Notes: generated by a model not told the origin, from the letters alone. 64,000 nt of DNA from Desulfamplus sp. (GCA_015232465.1 JADFZO010000002.1:1-64000); one strand, 5' to 3'. Positions 47,566 through 56,855 are shown, counted from the first letter of the stretch. Made by a program: numbers and translations.

Positions 47566-48198
47566 CTACTTTACCTTAAAGCCATTTACCATTATCTCAA
47601 AGGCTATATCAAGGGTCTGTTTTACAAAATCCTTCTCATTGTTTAAAAGCCTTTTACTATCAACCCAAAGCACAACTCCAGAGTAGGTTGCCCAGATTAT
47701 ATCAGCAAGAGCAACAGGGTGCTTTGCCACAAAAATCCCTTGACTTATACCCTCATTAGCAACTGAAGTTATTGCAGATAGAGCTTCAGATGATGTCTGT
47801 TTTAACTCATCAAGTACCTCATCAGATAGATTTTGCAGAGTTTCGCCAGATTGCAGATGAAATAGATTTATAAGAACCATCGGGTCATACTCATAAACAT
47901 TCATAAAGGTATCTTTTAATAGGTGCATCTTAGCCTCTGCATCAATGTCATCTCGATTGATAAATTTTTTCATCTGTGCAGTTATATACTCAAGAATATT
48001 AATTGATAAAGATGTGTGAAGCTCCTCTTTGTTCTTAAAATAGAGGTATATGGTGCCAGGGCTTAACTCTGCCTGACCAGCTATCTCTTCCATTGTGGCT
48101 CTGCTGAACCCTTTGGCTGAAAAGACTTTTCTGGCAGCTTCCATAATCTGCTTGCGTCTCTGCTCCTTTTCTCGCTGTTTTCTTTCGTGTATCCCCAT
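47566..48198 (-). CDS. TetR-family transcriptional regulator
   Basis: A 210-aa regulator. The N-terminal helix-turn-helix is standard (RRKQIMEAARKVFSAKGFSR, ATMEEIAGQAELSPGTIYLY, FKNKEELH). The C-terminal all-helical ligand and dimer domain is unassigned. The gene is on the same strand as the magnetosome cluster but separated from it by a terminator, so it is transcribed from its own promoter. Its targets are unknown; a role in the neighbouring magnetosome operon is possible, since this is the only regulator gene at that end of the cluster. Confidence 0.92.
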   Translation of the reverse strand: MGIHERKQREKEQRRKQIMEAARKVFSAKGFSRATMEEIAGQAELSPGTIYLYFKNKEELHTSLSINILEYITAQMKKFINRDDIDAEAKMHLLKDTFMNVYEYDPMVLINLFHLQSGETLQNLSDEVLDELKQTSSEALSAITSVANEGISQGIFVAKHPVALADIIWATYSGVVLWVDSKRLLNNEKDFVKQTLDIAFEIMVNGFKVK

Positions 48199-48335
48199 TT
48201 TTTTACCTCATAATCATATTTTGAACATAATTTAGTATCTGATAAATTGTTCATAAAATATATCTATTTAAATAAAATCTCAAGCAAAAACGCTAAGGAA
48301 TTGAAAAGTGGCTCATTGACACCGTGTAAAGTATA

Positions 48336-48376
48336 TAAAAAAACTGTAGGGGTGTTAGCCACTCTAACACCCCTAC
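48336..48376 (-). terminator. Strong terminator at the end of the magnetosome operon
   Basis: GTAGGGGTGTTAG at 48346-48358 pairs perfectly with CTAACACCCCTAC at 48364-48376, loop of 5. On the minus strand it is followed by AG and seven T (A run at 48337-48343). It lies about 50 bp past the stop of the Mad28-like gene. Confidence 0.95.
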
Positions 48377-48427
48377 TTATCTTTTATCTCAACTTTTTAT
48401 CTTTCACTCATGCCCCTTAAAACTTAT

Positions 48428-49612
48428 TTACTCAGGGACATCCTCTGTCATTGCCATTATTAGAGCACCTTTAGCAGTTGCATTTAAGGGGTCTTGAGCA
48501 AGATGGACAGATGATATTTCAACAGGCAGACGCACCTTAGAAAGAGATTTATGGAATTTTTCAGTAAAACCCTCTGGCATTGCAGAGCCACCGCTTAAGA
48601 CAATTGGAATGGGTTTGGAGATCATAGGAAGTTTATTAGATGCAGAAAATACCTTCTCCATACTCTTTTGAAGTTTTTGGATAAGCTCATTATAAAATAT
48701 GTGCAGAGCAGTTGTTATTCGATCTTTAGGCTTGGCAAGAAGTGATAGCTCTTTTTCTTTGATTGACTTAACCCTTGTTGCAGGCACTCCAACAACAGTT
48801 CCAACTGAGCTATCTATGTAGTCGCCGCCCATCTGAATACTGTATGTCAAAACAGGAAAAGATAGGTATGAGAGGCAGACATTGCACATTCCGCCGCCAA
48901 TGCTAATTCCAATACCTGTGTAGTCATGTTCAGCAAGCTCAGATAGCACAACAGCCATACCCTCATTTATTGAGATTGGCGTAAAGCCTATTCTGCTTAT
49001 AAACATCTTTATTATTGACTCATGGTATGTAACAGAACCAAGCCCATCAATTGGTTCACCCGGGACACCAAAACATAAAATCTCGCCTAAACGCTTTGGC
49101 TTTTGAATCAAAGATAGGATAATTGCCTGAATAACTGTAATCCCCTCTTTTTCATCTGATGAGAGTAGCCCCTGTTTGATCGATCTTCTTGTGTCAGTAT
49201 CAAACATATTGGCAAAATTCTCTGCAGAATATCCCACAATATAGTAAAGACCATCTTGCTCAAAGAAAAAGACATCATTTCTGACCAAAATATCTTTTGC
49301 AAATTTTGAGTGGGGGATTGTAAAAAAGGCGTTCAACTGCTTGGTTGTCTTGATGTACCTACGCTCATTTTGGGCAACAATCACATGGCTTGTTCCAATA
49401 TCAAGCCCTACTGGTCCTAAAGGCGATTCTGCAATTTCGCCCTCCTCTCTATCTCTACTTTGAACCTCTTTTTTAAACGAATGTTCAGCTTGTGCTATTT
49501 TGCTCTCAAGGCTAAACTCTTTTTTCTCACCTTCCAGCATAGCCTCACTGCCTGTTTCAGCCCTTTTAAGAGCCTCTAAACGCTCTTGAAGAGTTGTTCT
49601 ATCTGCTGCCAT
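48428..49612 (-). CDS. mad28: Second actin-like magnetosome-cluster protein (Mad28-like)
   Basis: A 394-aa actin-superfamily protein with a charged, coiled N-terminal extension (residues 1-65). The ATPase motifs are visible: phosphate-1 GPVGLDIGTSHVIVAQN near residue 66, phosphate-2 GIGISIGGGMCNVCLS near 227, and adenosine motif IPIVLSGGSAMPEGF near 350. Connect-1 is SINEGMAVVLSEL near 208. Residues after the phosphate-2 glycines differ from MamK, so it is a distinct family. Deltaproteobacterial mad clusters are known to carry an actin of this kind, called Mad28, beside MamK; the symbol is assigned on that basis. It probably forms filaments in the cytosol that help position magnetosomes. Confidence 0.75.
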   Translation of the reverse strand: MAADRTTLQERLEALKRAETGSEAMLEGEKKEFSLESKIAQAEHSFKKEVQSRDREEGEIAESPLGPVGLDIGTSHVIVAQNERRYIKTTKQLNAFFTIPHSKFAKDILVRNDVFFFEQDGLYYIVGYSAENFANMFDTDTRRSIKQGLLSSDEKEGITVIQAIILSLIQKPKRLGEILCFGVPGEPIDGLGSVTYHESIIKMFISRIGFTPISINEGMAVVLSELAEHDYTGIGISIGGGMCNVCLSYLSFPVLTYSIQMGGDYIDSSVGTVVGVPATRVKSIKEKELSLLAKPKDRITTALHIFYNELIQKLQKSMEKVFSASNKLPMISKPIPIVLSGGSAMPEGFTEKFHKSLSKVRLPVEISSVHLAQDPLNATAKGALIMAMTEDVPE

Positions 49613-49635
49613 TACTTTATTATACCTCCACCTGT

Positions 49636-49941
49636 TTACTTAATATTAAACAACTGCTGGAAATTGGTTGTCTCAAGAATTCTTCTTACATTGGGGTTGG
49701 GATTAACAATGTCAATCACACCATCATCTCCTCCGCAACGCTCCCGCAATACAAGCAGCATTCCAAGCCCTGATGAGTCAACATACTCAACATCACTAAA
49801 ATCTATAATCACCTTTGAAACAGACTCGATCTTATCTTTATAAGAGTCACTAAATTTTTTATATAGAGTGATGTCAAGTTTCCCCCGCACCATTATAGTA
49901 AGTGTTTTACCATCATCTGAGACTGTTGCTTCAACATTCAT
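49636..49941 (-). CDS. STAS-domain protein (anti-sigma factor antagonist-like)
   Basis: A 101-aa single STAS domain. Strand-helix order fits SpoIIAA-type proteins, with the phosphorylatable serine in VEYVDSSGLGMLLVLRERC (Ser near residue 57) and an N-terminal TIMVRGKLDIT strand. Such proteins are switched by a kinase and bind a partner only when unphosphorylated. It lies 23 bp ahead of the Mad28-like gene in transcription order, so it may signal to the filament system. No anti-sigma kinase is visible next to it. Confidence 0.9.
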   Translation of the reverse strand: MNVEATVSDDGKTLTIMVRGKLDITLYKKFSDSYKDKIESVSKVIIDFSDVEYVDSSGLGMLLVLRERCGGDDGVIDIVNPNPNVRRILETTNFQQLFNIK

Positions 49942-50020
49942 AATTATAATCCTTATTAAAAACAGATTGTTTTAAATTTAAAAATTAAGTGTAATTATGG
50001 AGTAATATAACAAATATAAT

Positions 50021-50413
50021 TTAAACAAACCAGTCATATTCAGTGTTATTGAGCAAAATATCTCTATCTTGCCTTTTTAGCGATAAAAAAGAGTCTGTAA
50101 AGTCTATAAACACATCAAAGGCTATGGTCTCACCTCTATATCTATCAAAAGAGGATTCAAAAAAGTGAGGCTTTTGGGCAAAACCATTATTGTTGTAGAT
50201 ATATTGGCACAAAATATCATCTCTATTACCCACATCATAAAACACAAATCTTATCTTTTGTGCAATATTATCAAGCAGAAGATACTTAATATCGTTAGAT
50301 AGTTTTAACTGCTCTTTTGATGACATTATCTGAAAAGAGCTGCTTATAAGGCTCAGATCGCTCTCCATAACCTCAAGCATCTTATCTAACTTCTCAATAG
50401 ATAACAAAGACAT
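50021..50413 (-). CDS. Unknown 130-aa cytosolic protein of the magnetosome cluster
   Basis: I do not recognise this family. The protein is acidic and soluble. A helix-rich N-terminal part (LLSIEKLDKMLEVMESDLSL) is followed by strands with many aromatic residues (KIRFVFYDVGNRDDILCQYI, then AFDVFIDFTDSFLSL). The C-terminus ends TEYDWFV. It is located between the STAS gene and a coiled-coil gene, on the same strand, and is likely co-transcribed with them. Confidence 0.6.
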   Translation of the reverse strand: MSLLSIEKLDKMLEVMESDLSLISSSFQIMSSKEQLKLSNDIKYLLLDNIAQKIRFVFYDVGNRDDILCQYIYNNNGFAQKPHFFESSFDRYRGETIAFDVFIDFTDSFLSLKRQDRDILLNNTEYDWFV

Positions 50414-50449
50414 AAAAACTCCTCTCTCCCTTACCCCCTACCCTCTTTC

Positions 50450-51025
50450 TTACAACCTCTTTTTCATAAGTGCAGAGATCTCCATTCTATCTTGTGTCTC
50501 TCTAAGAAGATTATAAACCTGTTTAAGAATAGAGTCGCACCCCTCTAAATTTGGGAGTCTATCAACTTGCTCCTTAGAGATTGACTTTATGCCACTCTTC
50601 ACAATATCAAGACGCTTTATAACTCGTGCCTTTTCGCTACTAATATCATTGAGTTCAGAACGCAGATTTTTATTGAGCATAGCACTTGAGCTCTCCTCAG
50701 CCCTTAGCTCTTTGACCTTAAAGTGAAGCTCATCAGTCTCTTTTATAAGCTCATCTTTTCTGCTTTTTAAAAACTCAATGTTCTTTACACAATCCTTTTT
50801 TCTCTTTTCATAAGAAAGAGTGTGGTTATTTGCAGCAGAGATGGCAATATCAACACCTTCAAGCTCACCTGAAAGAATATCAATCTCTCTTGTAAGCCTT
50901 GTCTCCTCCTCATCTAAAAAGAGCTTTATCTTTCTTAGCTCCTCAATCTCTTTGAGCAGCTCTCGCCTCTCTTTATAATCTTCATAACCAGACCCAAAAT
51001 CTTTGATCAAAAGCTCTTCTTCCAT
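50450..51025 (-). CDS. Coiled-coil protein of the magnetosome cluster
   Basis: A 191-aa, almost wholly helical and highly charged protein with heptad patterns from residue 15 to about 150 (RRELLKEIEELRKIKLFLDE, KDELIKETDELHFKVKELRA). No membrane segment, signal peptide or catalytic motif is seen. It lies 37 bp upstream (in transcription) of the unknown 130-aa gene and 44 bp downstream of another coiled-coil gene. A structural scaffold role is inferred from its shape and neighbours. Confidence 0.65.
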   Translation of the reverse strand: MEEELLIKDFGSGYEDYKERRELLKEIEELRKIKLFLDEEETRLTREIDILSGELEGVDIAISAANNHTLSYEKRKKDCVKNIEFLKSRKDELIKETDELHFKVKELRAEESSSAMLNKNLRSELNDISSEKARVIKRLDIVKSGIKSISKEQVDRLPNLEGCDSILKQVYNLLRETQDRMEISALMKKRL

Positions 51026-51068
51026 AGCTCATTCCATCTAACGTTGTCTAACCTTTGATTTGTAAATT

Positions 51069-51938
51069 TTACGCCTCTTTTTCAGCAGCCTCTAATCTAT
51101 TATCTGACCTATTGCTCTCTGCTGTCTGATAAAAGGTCTTTTTTGCCTGAAGTTTAGTTGCATTCAAAGCAGCGTGAAGCTCTCTTACAGCACTTCTTGA
51201 TGCTTTAAGCTCACCCATTAGGCGATACTTCTCATCAAGGGCATCTTTAAGCTCAATCTGCAGCGATTTTATCTTCTCCTCACCTACCAAGATTTTACCC
51301 TTTAATACGCTAATCTCTCGCTGGTGCTGTTTGCTATTTTCACTATCTGCATTTAAACGAGCCTCTAAAAAGTTGATCTCACTAATAAAATCAGCCTTTT
51401 GCTCCTCTAAAGTTGTGGCCTTTTGTTGATTACGCTCTATACCATATTTTAATTTATCTATCTTTGCCTTTAGCTCACGAATCTCAAGTTCAGCCTTGTT
51501 TCGCTCATCAATGTGATAATCGATCTCAATCTGAAGCTCTCTTTTTGAAGGAAGCTCATCTTTCATCTTAGCAAGTTCAGCCTCAATCTCGCTATTTTGC
51601 TGGTTAAAATTTGCTATGATCTCTTTTGAATCTTTAAGGTCCTTTTCAAGCGATGAGTTTATGGAGAGCACCCCACTAAGCTGGGATTCCATACTCTTCA
51701 TAACCTGAAACATATCATTTATGGTCTTTTCAAGATCAATTGAATACATACCCTTTTTAAGAAGCTCAATCTCTTTTATTCGTGGGAACTCAACAAAAGC
51801 ATTTGATTTTGCAGCACCTTTTTTCAACACATCTTTAACCTGCATATCAATCTTTGCAATGCTATCCATAACCCTGAATTGTTCTGCAAATTCACTCTCT
51901 CTGTAATCCTCTCTTGTCTTTAAATCAACTGTTGTCAT
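51069..51938 (-). CDS. Coiled-coil protein of the magnetosome cluster
   Basis: A 289-aa protein with continuous heptad-like repeats from residue 60 to 265 (KELKAKIDKLKYGIERNQQ-type runs; NKAELEIRELKAKIDKLKYG near residue 135). The N-terminal 60 residues are less coiled and include a conserved-looking KSNAFVEFPRIKEIELLKKG. The C-terminus is polar. Its ATG overlaps the end of the preceding coiled-coil gene by 14 bp, indicating tight coupling. It has SMC-like composition but no ATPase head domain, so it is not an SMC protein. Confidence 0.65.
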   Translation of the reverse strand: MTTVDLKTREDYRESEFAEQFRVMDSIAKIDMQVKDVLKKGAAKSNAFVEFPRIKEIELLKKGMYSIDLEKTINDMFQVMKSMESQLSGVLSINSSLEKDLKDSKEIIANFNQQNSEIEAELAKMKDELPSKRELQIEIDYHIDERNKAELEIRELKAKIDKLKYGIERNQQKATTLEEQKADFISEINFLEARLNADSENSKQHQREISVLKGKILVGEEKIKSLQIELKDALDEKYRLMGELKASRSAVRELHAALNATKLQAKKTFYQTAESNRSDNRLEAAEKEA

Positions 51939-52656
51939 GGCGACCTCTTGATTCTCCCTTAATATTGTAATAGTGGGCTTTTGCAGATTTTTCTATGCTG
52001 TGCATTCTTCCATAAAGCGACTCAAGAGCCTTTACCGCCCCAAAAATCGAATCATCAAGCCCCTCAACATGAGAACTCTTCTCTGGTATATCGGTCTCAA
52101 GCCTGCCAATTCTATCTATCAAAGCACCAGTTTCACCCTTTATAAAACCAATATCTTTAACAGATTTCTCGACCGCTCGGATACTTGACTCCATCTTGAG
52201 AGTAAGTTTGTCTAAAACATCTGAAATATCGGCTTTTTCAGAGTTGTAGAACTCAATCTCGTTTGTAAGGCTACTCTCCTCAGTAAGAAGTTTGAGTAGC
52301 TCCCTATTTTGCCCATCTGCCCTCTGCTCTGCTTTTGCCTTCTCTCGCAACTTCTCTTTAATCGCAAATTTAATATCATGAAGCTGCCTTGATGATAGAT
52401 GGTTCTTATTCTCAAGAGCCTCAATTTCAGATTGAAGTTTGTCTCTCTCCTTTAACATCTCATCTCTGCTCAATTTAAGCAGATTTCTATTGTCATCAGA
52501 AAGATTTGAAATAAGAGCACTCTTTTTATTCTCAAGCTCACTTGAAAGCTCGTCAGAAGCAGGAGAAGAAGAAGACGAAGAGGCGGCGGAGCGGTATCGC
52601 CTCTGCTGCTGCTTTTCCTCCTGCTGCTCATGTTTAAAATCATCTTCATTTAACAT
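51925..52656 (-). CDS. Coiled-coil protein of the magnetosome cluster with a low-complexity N-terminus
   Basis: A 243-aa protein. Residues 1-40 are Gln-rich then Ser-rich (EEKQQQRRYRSAASSSSSSP), a probable flexible tether. Heptad repeats follow from about residue 45 to 190 (LKERDKLQSEIEALENKNHL, FAIKEKLREKAKAEQRADGQ). The end is SKAHYYNIKG-like and basic. It starts 3 bp after the HEAT-repeat gene and overlaps the next coiled-coil gene by 14 bp; the three appear translationally coupled. Role unknown. Confidence 0.65.
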   Translation of the reverse strand: MLNEDDFKHEQQEEKQQQRRYRSAASSSSSSPASDELSSELENKKSALISNLSDDNRNLLKLSRDEMLKERDKLQSEIEALENKNHLSSRQLHDIKFAIKEKLREKAKAEQRADGQNRELLKLLTEESSLTNEIEFYNSEKADISDVLDKLTLKMESSIRAVEKSVKDIGFIKGETGALIDRIGRLETDIPEKSSHVEGLDDSIFGAVKALESLYGRMHSIEKSAKAHYYNIKGESRGRHDNS

Positions 52657-52659
52657 AGC

Positions 52660-54501
52660 TTACACACCAAGCTCTGCATTTTCTTTTTCGTCAATAGATA
52701 AGTCTTCTTCTTTTTGGGCTTGATAACTAACATCTTCTTCTGAATCCTCATCTGCTTCTAATGATAACTCTGAACTTAGCTCAACATCATCAGCCTCTTC
52801 TTCTTTTTCTGTATAAGAGCCATTGTCATCATCGTCAATCAGATTTTCAACATCAGGAAGATAATCTTCGTTATCTGACTCTGCTTTAGCCTCTTCTGAC
52901 TCATCTTGATAGCCATCTTCTTCTATAATTTCATCTATTGGAGCAAGCTCTGGCTCTAACTCTAACTTGATTTTTGCATCGCTATCTTCATCTTCTTTAA
53001 TTGCTTCTTCTTCAAGCTCATCAAAAGCTGCCTCAACAGACTCCTCAACGCTTGTCTGCTCTAAAACTTCGCCCTTTGTAATAGCCTCTTCTTGATCAAT
53101 CGCCTCTTCATCTTCATCACTTAAAGCCTCTTTAATCTTGCTTGAAAGCTCATCTTTTAAGCTGTAATCATACTCAGAAGCTCTTTCATCATCAACATCA
53201 CCATCTCCAACAAGATCATCAGAATCAATACCAGTAATAGCAGATTCGCCCTCAGCATCACCCTTAACTTTGGTCATTCTCTCATCTTGCCACCACTGCT
53301 TTAGCTTTAAAACTGCCTCAGATAGCTCCGCTCCAGCAGCATTAACATCAAACTCAATATTTTCACCAGTAATTGCCCTGATAGCCTCTAACGCCTTTTC
53401 GCGTATCTCAAGCTCCTTATCGCCAAGCACCTTAATTAAAGAGAGTACAGATGACTCATCTTTTAAATTTGCAAGAGCAGATACAGCAGCCTTTCTCACC
53501 CGTGCCTCCTCATCAATCAGACATTGTGAGACTGCTGGGACTGCATCTTCTGGGTCTTTCCAGCCGATAAATGTAAGGGCTGTTCTTCGCACTTCAGGAT
53601 GATCATCGCGAAGAGCCTCAATAAGTGCTGGCATTGAGACATCCTCTCCAGCAAGTTTAAAAAGACCACGCAAACAACCAATACGCACCCTATACTTTTC
53701 AGATTTTAGCTCTTTGATAAAAAGCGGAACAGCTCGCGAATCACCAATACTTATGAGCGAGTTGATAATCTCAGCAGTAAGATCAGGATCATCATATCGA
53801 ACAGCGTCCATAAGAATTGGAACACCAGCATCATTGCCTATTTTTCCAATTTCAGCAGCAGCAAGATATTTGATCTCCATCTCACTATCTAAAAGGTCAT
53901 GGGCAACTTTATAAAAAATCTCCTCTTCAGAACGGGACTCAAACACACCTGTTTTTAGTGCAGTGTTAATCGAATTTTCAACAACCTTATTTATCTGCTC
54001 AATTGATGCTTTTTCTTTACTCACCTTCTCTTTTAGCTTTGCAAAAGCAGCCTCTTTTTTAAGCTCTTTTTGACGTATCTTTGCAGCTATCTTCTCCTCT
54101 TTTAGTTCAGAAATACGATTTTTTAGCCTCTCAATCTCTTTTTCATACTCCTTTACATCAGCAAGAAGCTGCTTTAAGTTGTCTGACTCTAAAATTGTGT
54201 TACCATCAGCACTTCGAGCACCCTCTTTACCAATCTCAAAATAGAGGGCTTTTATCTCTTTTTCATACTCAGCAATCTTTTTCTCAAGTTTTCCTATCTC
54301 ACCAGTCTTTATAAAACCAAGACCTTTTGTAAACATACCCTTAGGAACAGGCTGAAAATCAGGCACCTTTTTAACTGCTGACCAAACTTTATTCAGACCA
54401 TTTGCAGTTGCATCATACACCCATACAGTTGAGCTACCCACTGCATTAAGAGCACTTGCAAACCTACCCCTTGATTCTCTTTGATTAATCTCTTTTTCCA
54501 T
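52660..54501 (-). CDS. HEAT-repeat adaptor with N-terminal coil and very acidic C-terminal tail
   Basis: A 613-aa protein. Residues 15-70 form an amphipathic or weakly hydrophobic region (TVWVYDATANGLNKVWSAVK), followed by a coiled coil with GKLEKKIAEYEKEIKALYFE (about 75-175). Residues 205-380 are HEAT/PBS-lyase repeats: LLDSEMEIKYLAAAEIGKIG, PALIEALRDDHPEVRRTALT, CLIDEEARVRKAAVSALANL, KDKELEIREKALEAIRAI-type. Residues 415-613 are almost wholly Asp/Glu/Ser. HEAT solenoids bind other proteins; the acidic tail could bind iron or basic partners. Mad proteins of this layout may exist in related clusters, but I cannot assign a number. Same operon as flanking coiled-coil genes. Confidence 0.75.
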   Translation of the reverse strand: MEKEINQRESRGRFASALNAVGSSTVWVYDATANGLNKVWSAVKKVPDFQPVPKGMFTKGLGFIKTGEIGKLEKKIAEYEKEIKALYFEIGKEGARSADGNTILESDNLKQLLADVKEYEKEIERLKNRISELKEEKIAAKIRQKELKKEAAFAKLKEKVSKEKASIEQINKVVENSINTALKTGVFESRSEEEIFYKVAHDLLDSEMEIKYLAAAEIGKIGNDAGVPILMDAVRYDDPDLTAEIINSLISIGDSRAVPLFIKELKSEKYRVRIGCLRGLFKLAGEDVSMPALIEALRDDHPEVRRTALTFIGWKDPEDAVPAVSQCLIDEEARVRKAAVSALANLKDESSVLSLIKVLGDKELEIREKALEAIRAITGENIEFDVNAAGAELSEAVLKLKQWWQDERMTKVKGDAEGESAITGIDSDDLVGDGDVDDERASEYDYSLKDELSSKIKEALSDEDEEAIDQEEAITKGEVLEQTSVEESVEAAFDELEEEAIKEDEDSDAKIKLELEPELAPIDEIIEEDGYQDESEEAKAESDNEDYLPDVENLIDDDDNGSYTEKEEEADDVELSSELSLEADEDSEEDVSYQAQKEEDLSIDEKENAELGV

Positions 54502-54534
54502 ACTAAATTCTCCCCCTGTTTAAGCTACTTGATC

Positions 54535-55731
54535 TTAAGCTACCTGATCTATTGCATTATCAAAATTGTCAAGCTCTATGTTAAACGACTCATAAATAGA
54601 TTTAAGCCTTTGATTCATAGAAACCATATCTGATTTTATATTGTTTATAATATCAAACATTGAGTGTTTAATATTGTGCTCAGATTTAGCTTCAAGCACC
54701 ATTGCCCTGATACGTTTTAGCTCCTGTTCAATATCTTCCATATCTCCAACTTTACGTTTTAGCTCAAGGAGATTTTCATACTTTTTATTTAGATCAACAA
54801 CCATATTCTGCTTTGTTATTATAGAGCCATCAATATCTTTAATCTGCAATGATGCACTATCAATATCTGCATTAAGATTAGAGTTTTGCTCAGATATCTC
54901 CCCATCTTTACTTTTCAACTTTTCAAGCTCTGCAAAGATTAAAGACTCATCAACCATTTGAGACTCTAAGACCCTTTGTGCCTCACGCTCAAGAGAGATT
55001 TTCTCTGGTCTTATGCGTCTTAACACCTCTTGTTCAAGCGAAATCTGATGCTCCATCTCTGCCTTTTTTGCTTTAACCTCTGCAATTTGCGACTCAATCT
55101 CATCATAATAACTTTGGATACACTGCTCAAAGTTTAGAGTTATGTTGTCAATAAGTCCAGCACTGTAACCATCAGGCAATATTCCGTAAAGCAAACCCCG
55201 TGTCCCTCTCATAATTGAAATCTCCTGCTCAAGACTTGAGAGTGTAATATCAGCTTTACTTAACGACTCCTCTAACTCTTGCTTCTCATCGCTTATGCTT
55301 ATGTGTCTCCACTCCTCCTCTAAGGGCTTTAGAGTCTGAGTAAGTGATTCAATAGCACTTTTGTTCTCTGTAACTGAGCCTTTAAGCTGAGGCAGGATAG
55401 AGAGCAGCTCTTCCACCTCTTTTTGCATCTGCTTAAGCTCTGCCCACTCATTAACCTTTTTATTGCTGCTATCTTTAAAGAGTCCTGATAAGGCACTTTT
55501 TGATCTATTTACCTCTTGATTGAGCCTCTCTATTGATGAGTCAGTCTGATGAATCTCTTTTTGAATCATCGAAATTTTATTGTTTAAAAAAGTTATCTCT
55601 TTTTCTCTGTTCTTAATCTCATAGGCAAGGAGGACTCTGGTCTTTTTATCTATCTGTTCTGCATTAATCTCCTCAACTTTTCTCTTTATCATCTGTTGAT
55701 TGGAATCTAATGAGCTGCTATGGAACATCAT
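54535..55731 (-). CDS. Long coiled-coil protein of the magnetosome cluster (SMC-like coil without head)
   Basis: A 398-aa protein with heptads from about residue 10 to 130, then 150-390, separated by a short globular insert (IMRGTRGLLYGILPDGYSAG near residue 185). Sample coil: NREKEITFLNNKISMIQKEI and LNADIDSASLQIKDIDGSII. No Walker motifs are present. Coiled-coil proteins annotated as chromosome-segregation-like have been noted in deltaproteobacterial and Nitrospirae magnetosome clusters; this one fits that description, but individual mad numbers cannot be assigned from memory. Probable cytoskeletal linker. Confidence 0.65.
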   Translation of the reverse strand: MMFHSSSLDSNQQMIKRKVEEINAEQIDKKTRVLLAYEIKNREKEITFLNNKISMIQKEIHQTDSSIERLNQEVNRSKSALSGLFKDSSNKKVNEWAELKQMQKEVEELLSILPQLKGSVTENKSAIESLTQTLKPLEEEWRHISISDEKQELEESLSKADITLSSLEQEISIMRGTRGLLYGILPDGYSAGLIDNITLNFEQCIQSYYDEIESQIAEVKAKKAEMEHQISLEQEVLRRIRPEKISLEREAQRVLESQMVDESLIFAELEKLKSKDGEISEQNSNLNADIDSASLQIKDIDGSIITKQNMVVDLNKKYENLLELKRKVGDMEDIEQELKRIRAMVLEAKSEHNIKHSMFDIINNIKSDMVSMNQRLKSIYESFNIELDNFDNAIDQVA

Positions 55732-55788
55732 TGTCTCTATTTTCTCCTGATAGCTATAAGTTTAAACATTAAAAAATGTCATTGCCTT

Positions 55789-56811
55789 TTATTGTGCAAG
55801 CTCTAAAATACTAAACTCTAAACTCTCAATATTTTGCCAAATGGTATCGTAATTCTCTTCTAAAACTGCCTTTTGAACCATAATATCTAAAAGTTCATCA
55901 AGAGCCTTATTTTGCTCTTCTGATAAATCTGCAACACGTTTTTTATGCTCATTAAGCTCAGATAGAGCCTTATCAATTTTAATAAGATTATCATCTGATA
56001 TAGATGCGATCTGGTTCTGCTGCGTCTCAACTATTGATGCCACAGAGTCAAACTGCCCCTGTTTATTTATAAGCTCAATCTGTAATTCAGAGTATCTAAC
56101 GCTAAGAGATCGCTGCTCTTTTGCTTTTTGTGTAATACTCTCTTGTAGTTTTTTAATCTCAGCCACACTCTCAATCTGATTTTTGAACATATCAATACTT
56201 GCAAACATGCTCTCAATCTCCTTTTTAATAGCTGTAAGGCTATTTTTAACATCAGAGCGTTCTGTAAGGCTAAGGACAAATTCGTTGTTCAAATCTTGAG
56301 CTTTTTTCTCAAACTCATCTCTTTCAATAGAGGTTGCAGATAAAAATTTGGAGATTTCGGTTGAGAGTATTGTTCTCTCTTTTTTAAGAGATACGATCTT
56401 TTTTTGGTTTATATTATTTGTCTTTGAAATAGTGGCAATCTCTTTTGAAGCCTCTAAAATAGTTTGATTCAACTCCTTGATTCTACTCTCTAACCTCTTT
56501 TTTTTGCCATTTAGCTCAAAGAGCAGAACCTCTTTTTTAGATACAGCCCCTTTGAGTAAAATCAGGGCATCTTCCATCTCTGTCCGTTTTTTATTTAAGA
56601 TAAACTTGCTATTTTTGCTATCTTTTAGCTGCTTGTCAATCAACGCCATTTGGCTGTTTAGGCTTGATAATCGCCCTTTTTTCTCTTTTAAAACAGCCTC
56701 CAAACGAACAAATTTATTGTAAAGCGTCCCATACTCGTAGGCTCTCTGCTTGCCTCTTCTTTGTAACTCTGCAACGCTCAATGACCAAATATCTTCAAAG
56801 CTGTATGACAT
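55789..56811 (-). CDS. Long coiled-coil protein of the magnetosome cluster
   Basis: A 340-aa protein. The first 25 residues (SYSFEDIWSLSVAELQRRGK) are followed by long coil segments: RLEAVLKEKKGRLSSLNSQM near residue 33 and LFELNGKKKRLESRIKELNQ near 102, with breaks around residue 170. It is soluble, Lys/Glu/Ser-rich, and lacks catalytic motifs. It is the last coiled-coil gene before the toxin-antitoxin pair and 57 bp upstream (transcription order) of the previous coiled-coil gene. Confidence 0.65.
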   Translation of the reverse strand: MSYSFEDIWSLSVAELQRRGKQRAYEYGTLYNKFVRLEAVLKEKKGRLSSLNSQMALIDKQLKDSKNSKFILNKKRTEMEDALILLKGAVSKKEVLLFELNGKKKRLESRIKELNQTILEASKEIATISKTNNINQKKIVSLKKERTILSTEISKFLSATSIERDEFEKKAQDLNNEFVLSLTERSDVKNSLTAIKKEIESMFASIDMFKNQIESVAEIKKLQESITQKAKEQRSLSVRYSELQIELINKQGQFDSVASIVETQQNQIASISDDNLIKIDKALSELNEHKKRVADLSEEQNKALDELLDIMVQKAVLEENYDTIWQNIESLEFSILELAQ

Positions 56812-56855
56812 GATTAACTCCGAGAATAGCTATTTTGTGTTTGTATAAATAGATT

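Noticed and set aside
52439..52723. Plus-strand 94-aa frame rich in Ser/Leu opposite coil genes.
   Set aside because: It is the antisense shadow of a Glu/Lys/Asp-rich coding sequence, as are other plus-strand frames at 57749-58212.
51069..56811. SMC or chromosome-partition ATPases in the coil genes.
   Set aside because: None has Walker A/B or signature motifs; they are coils only.
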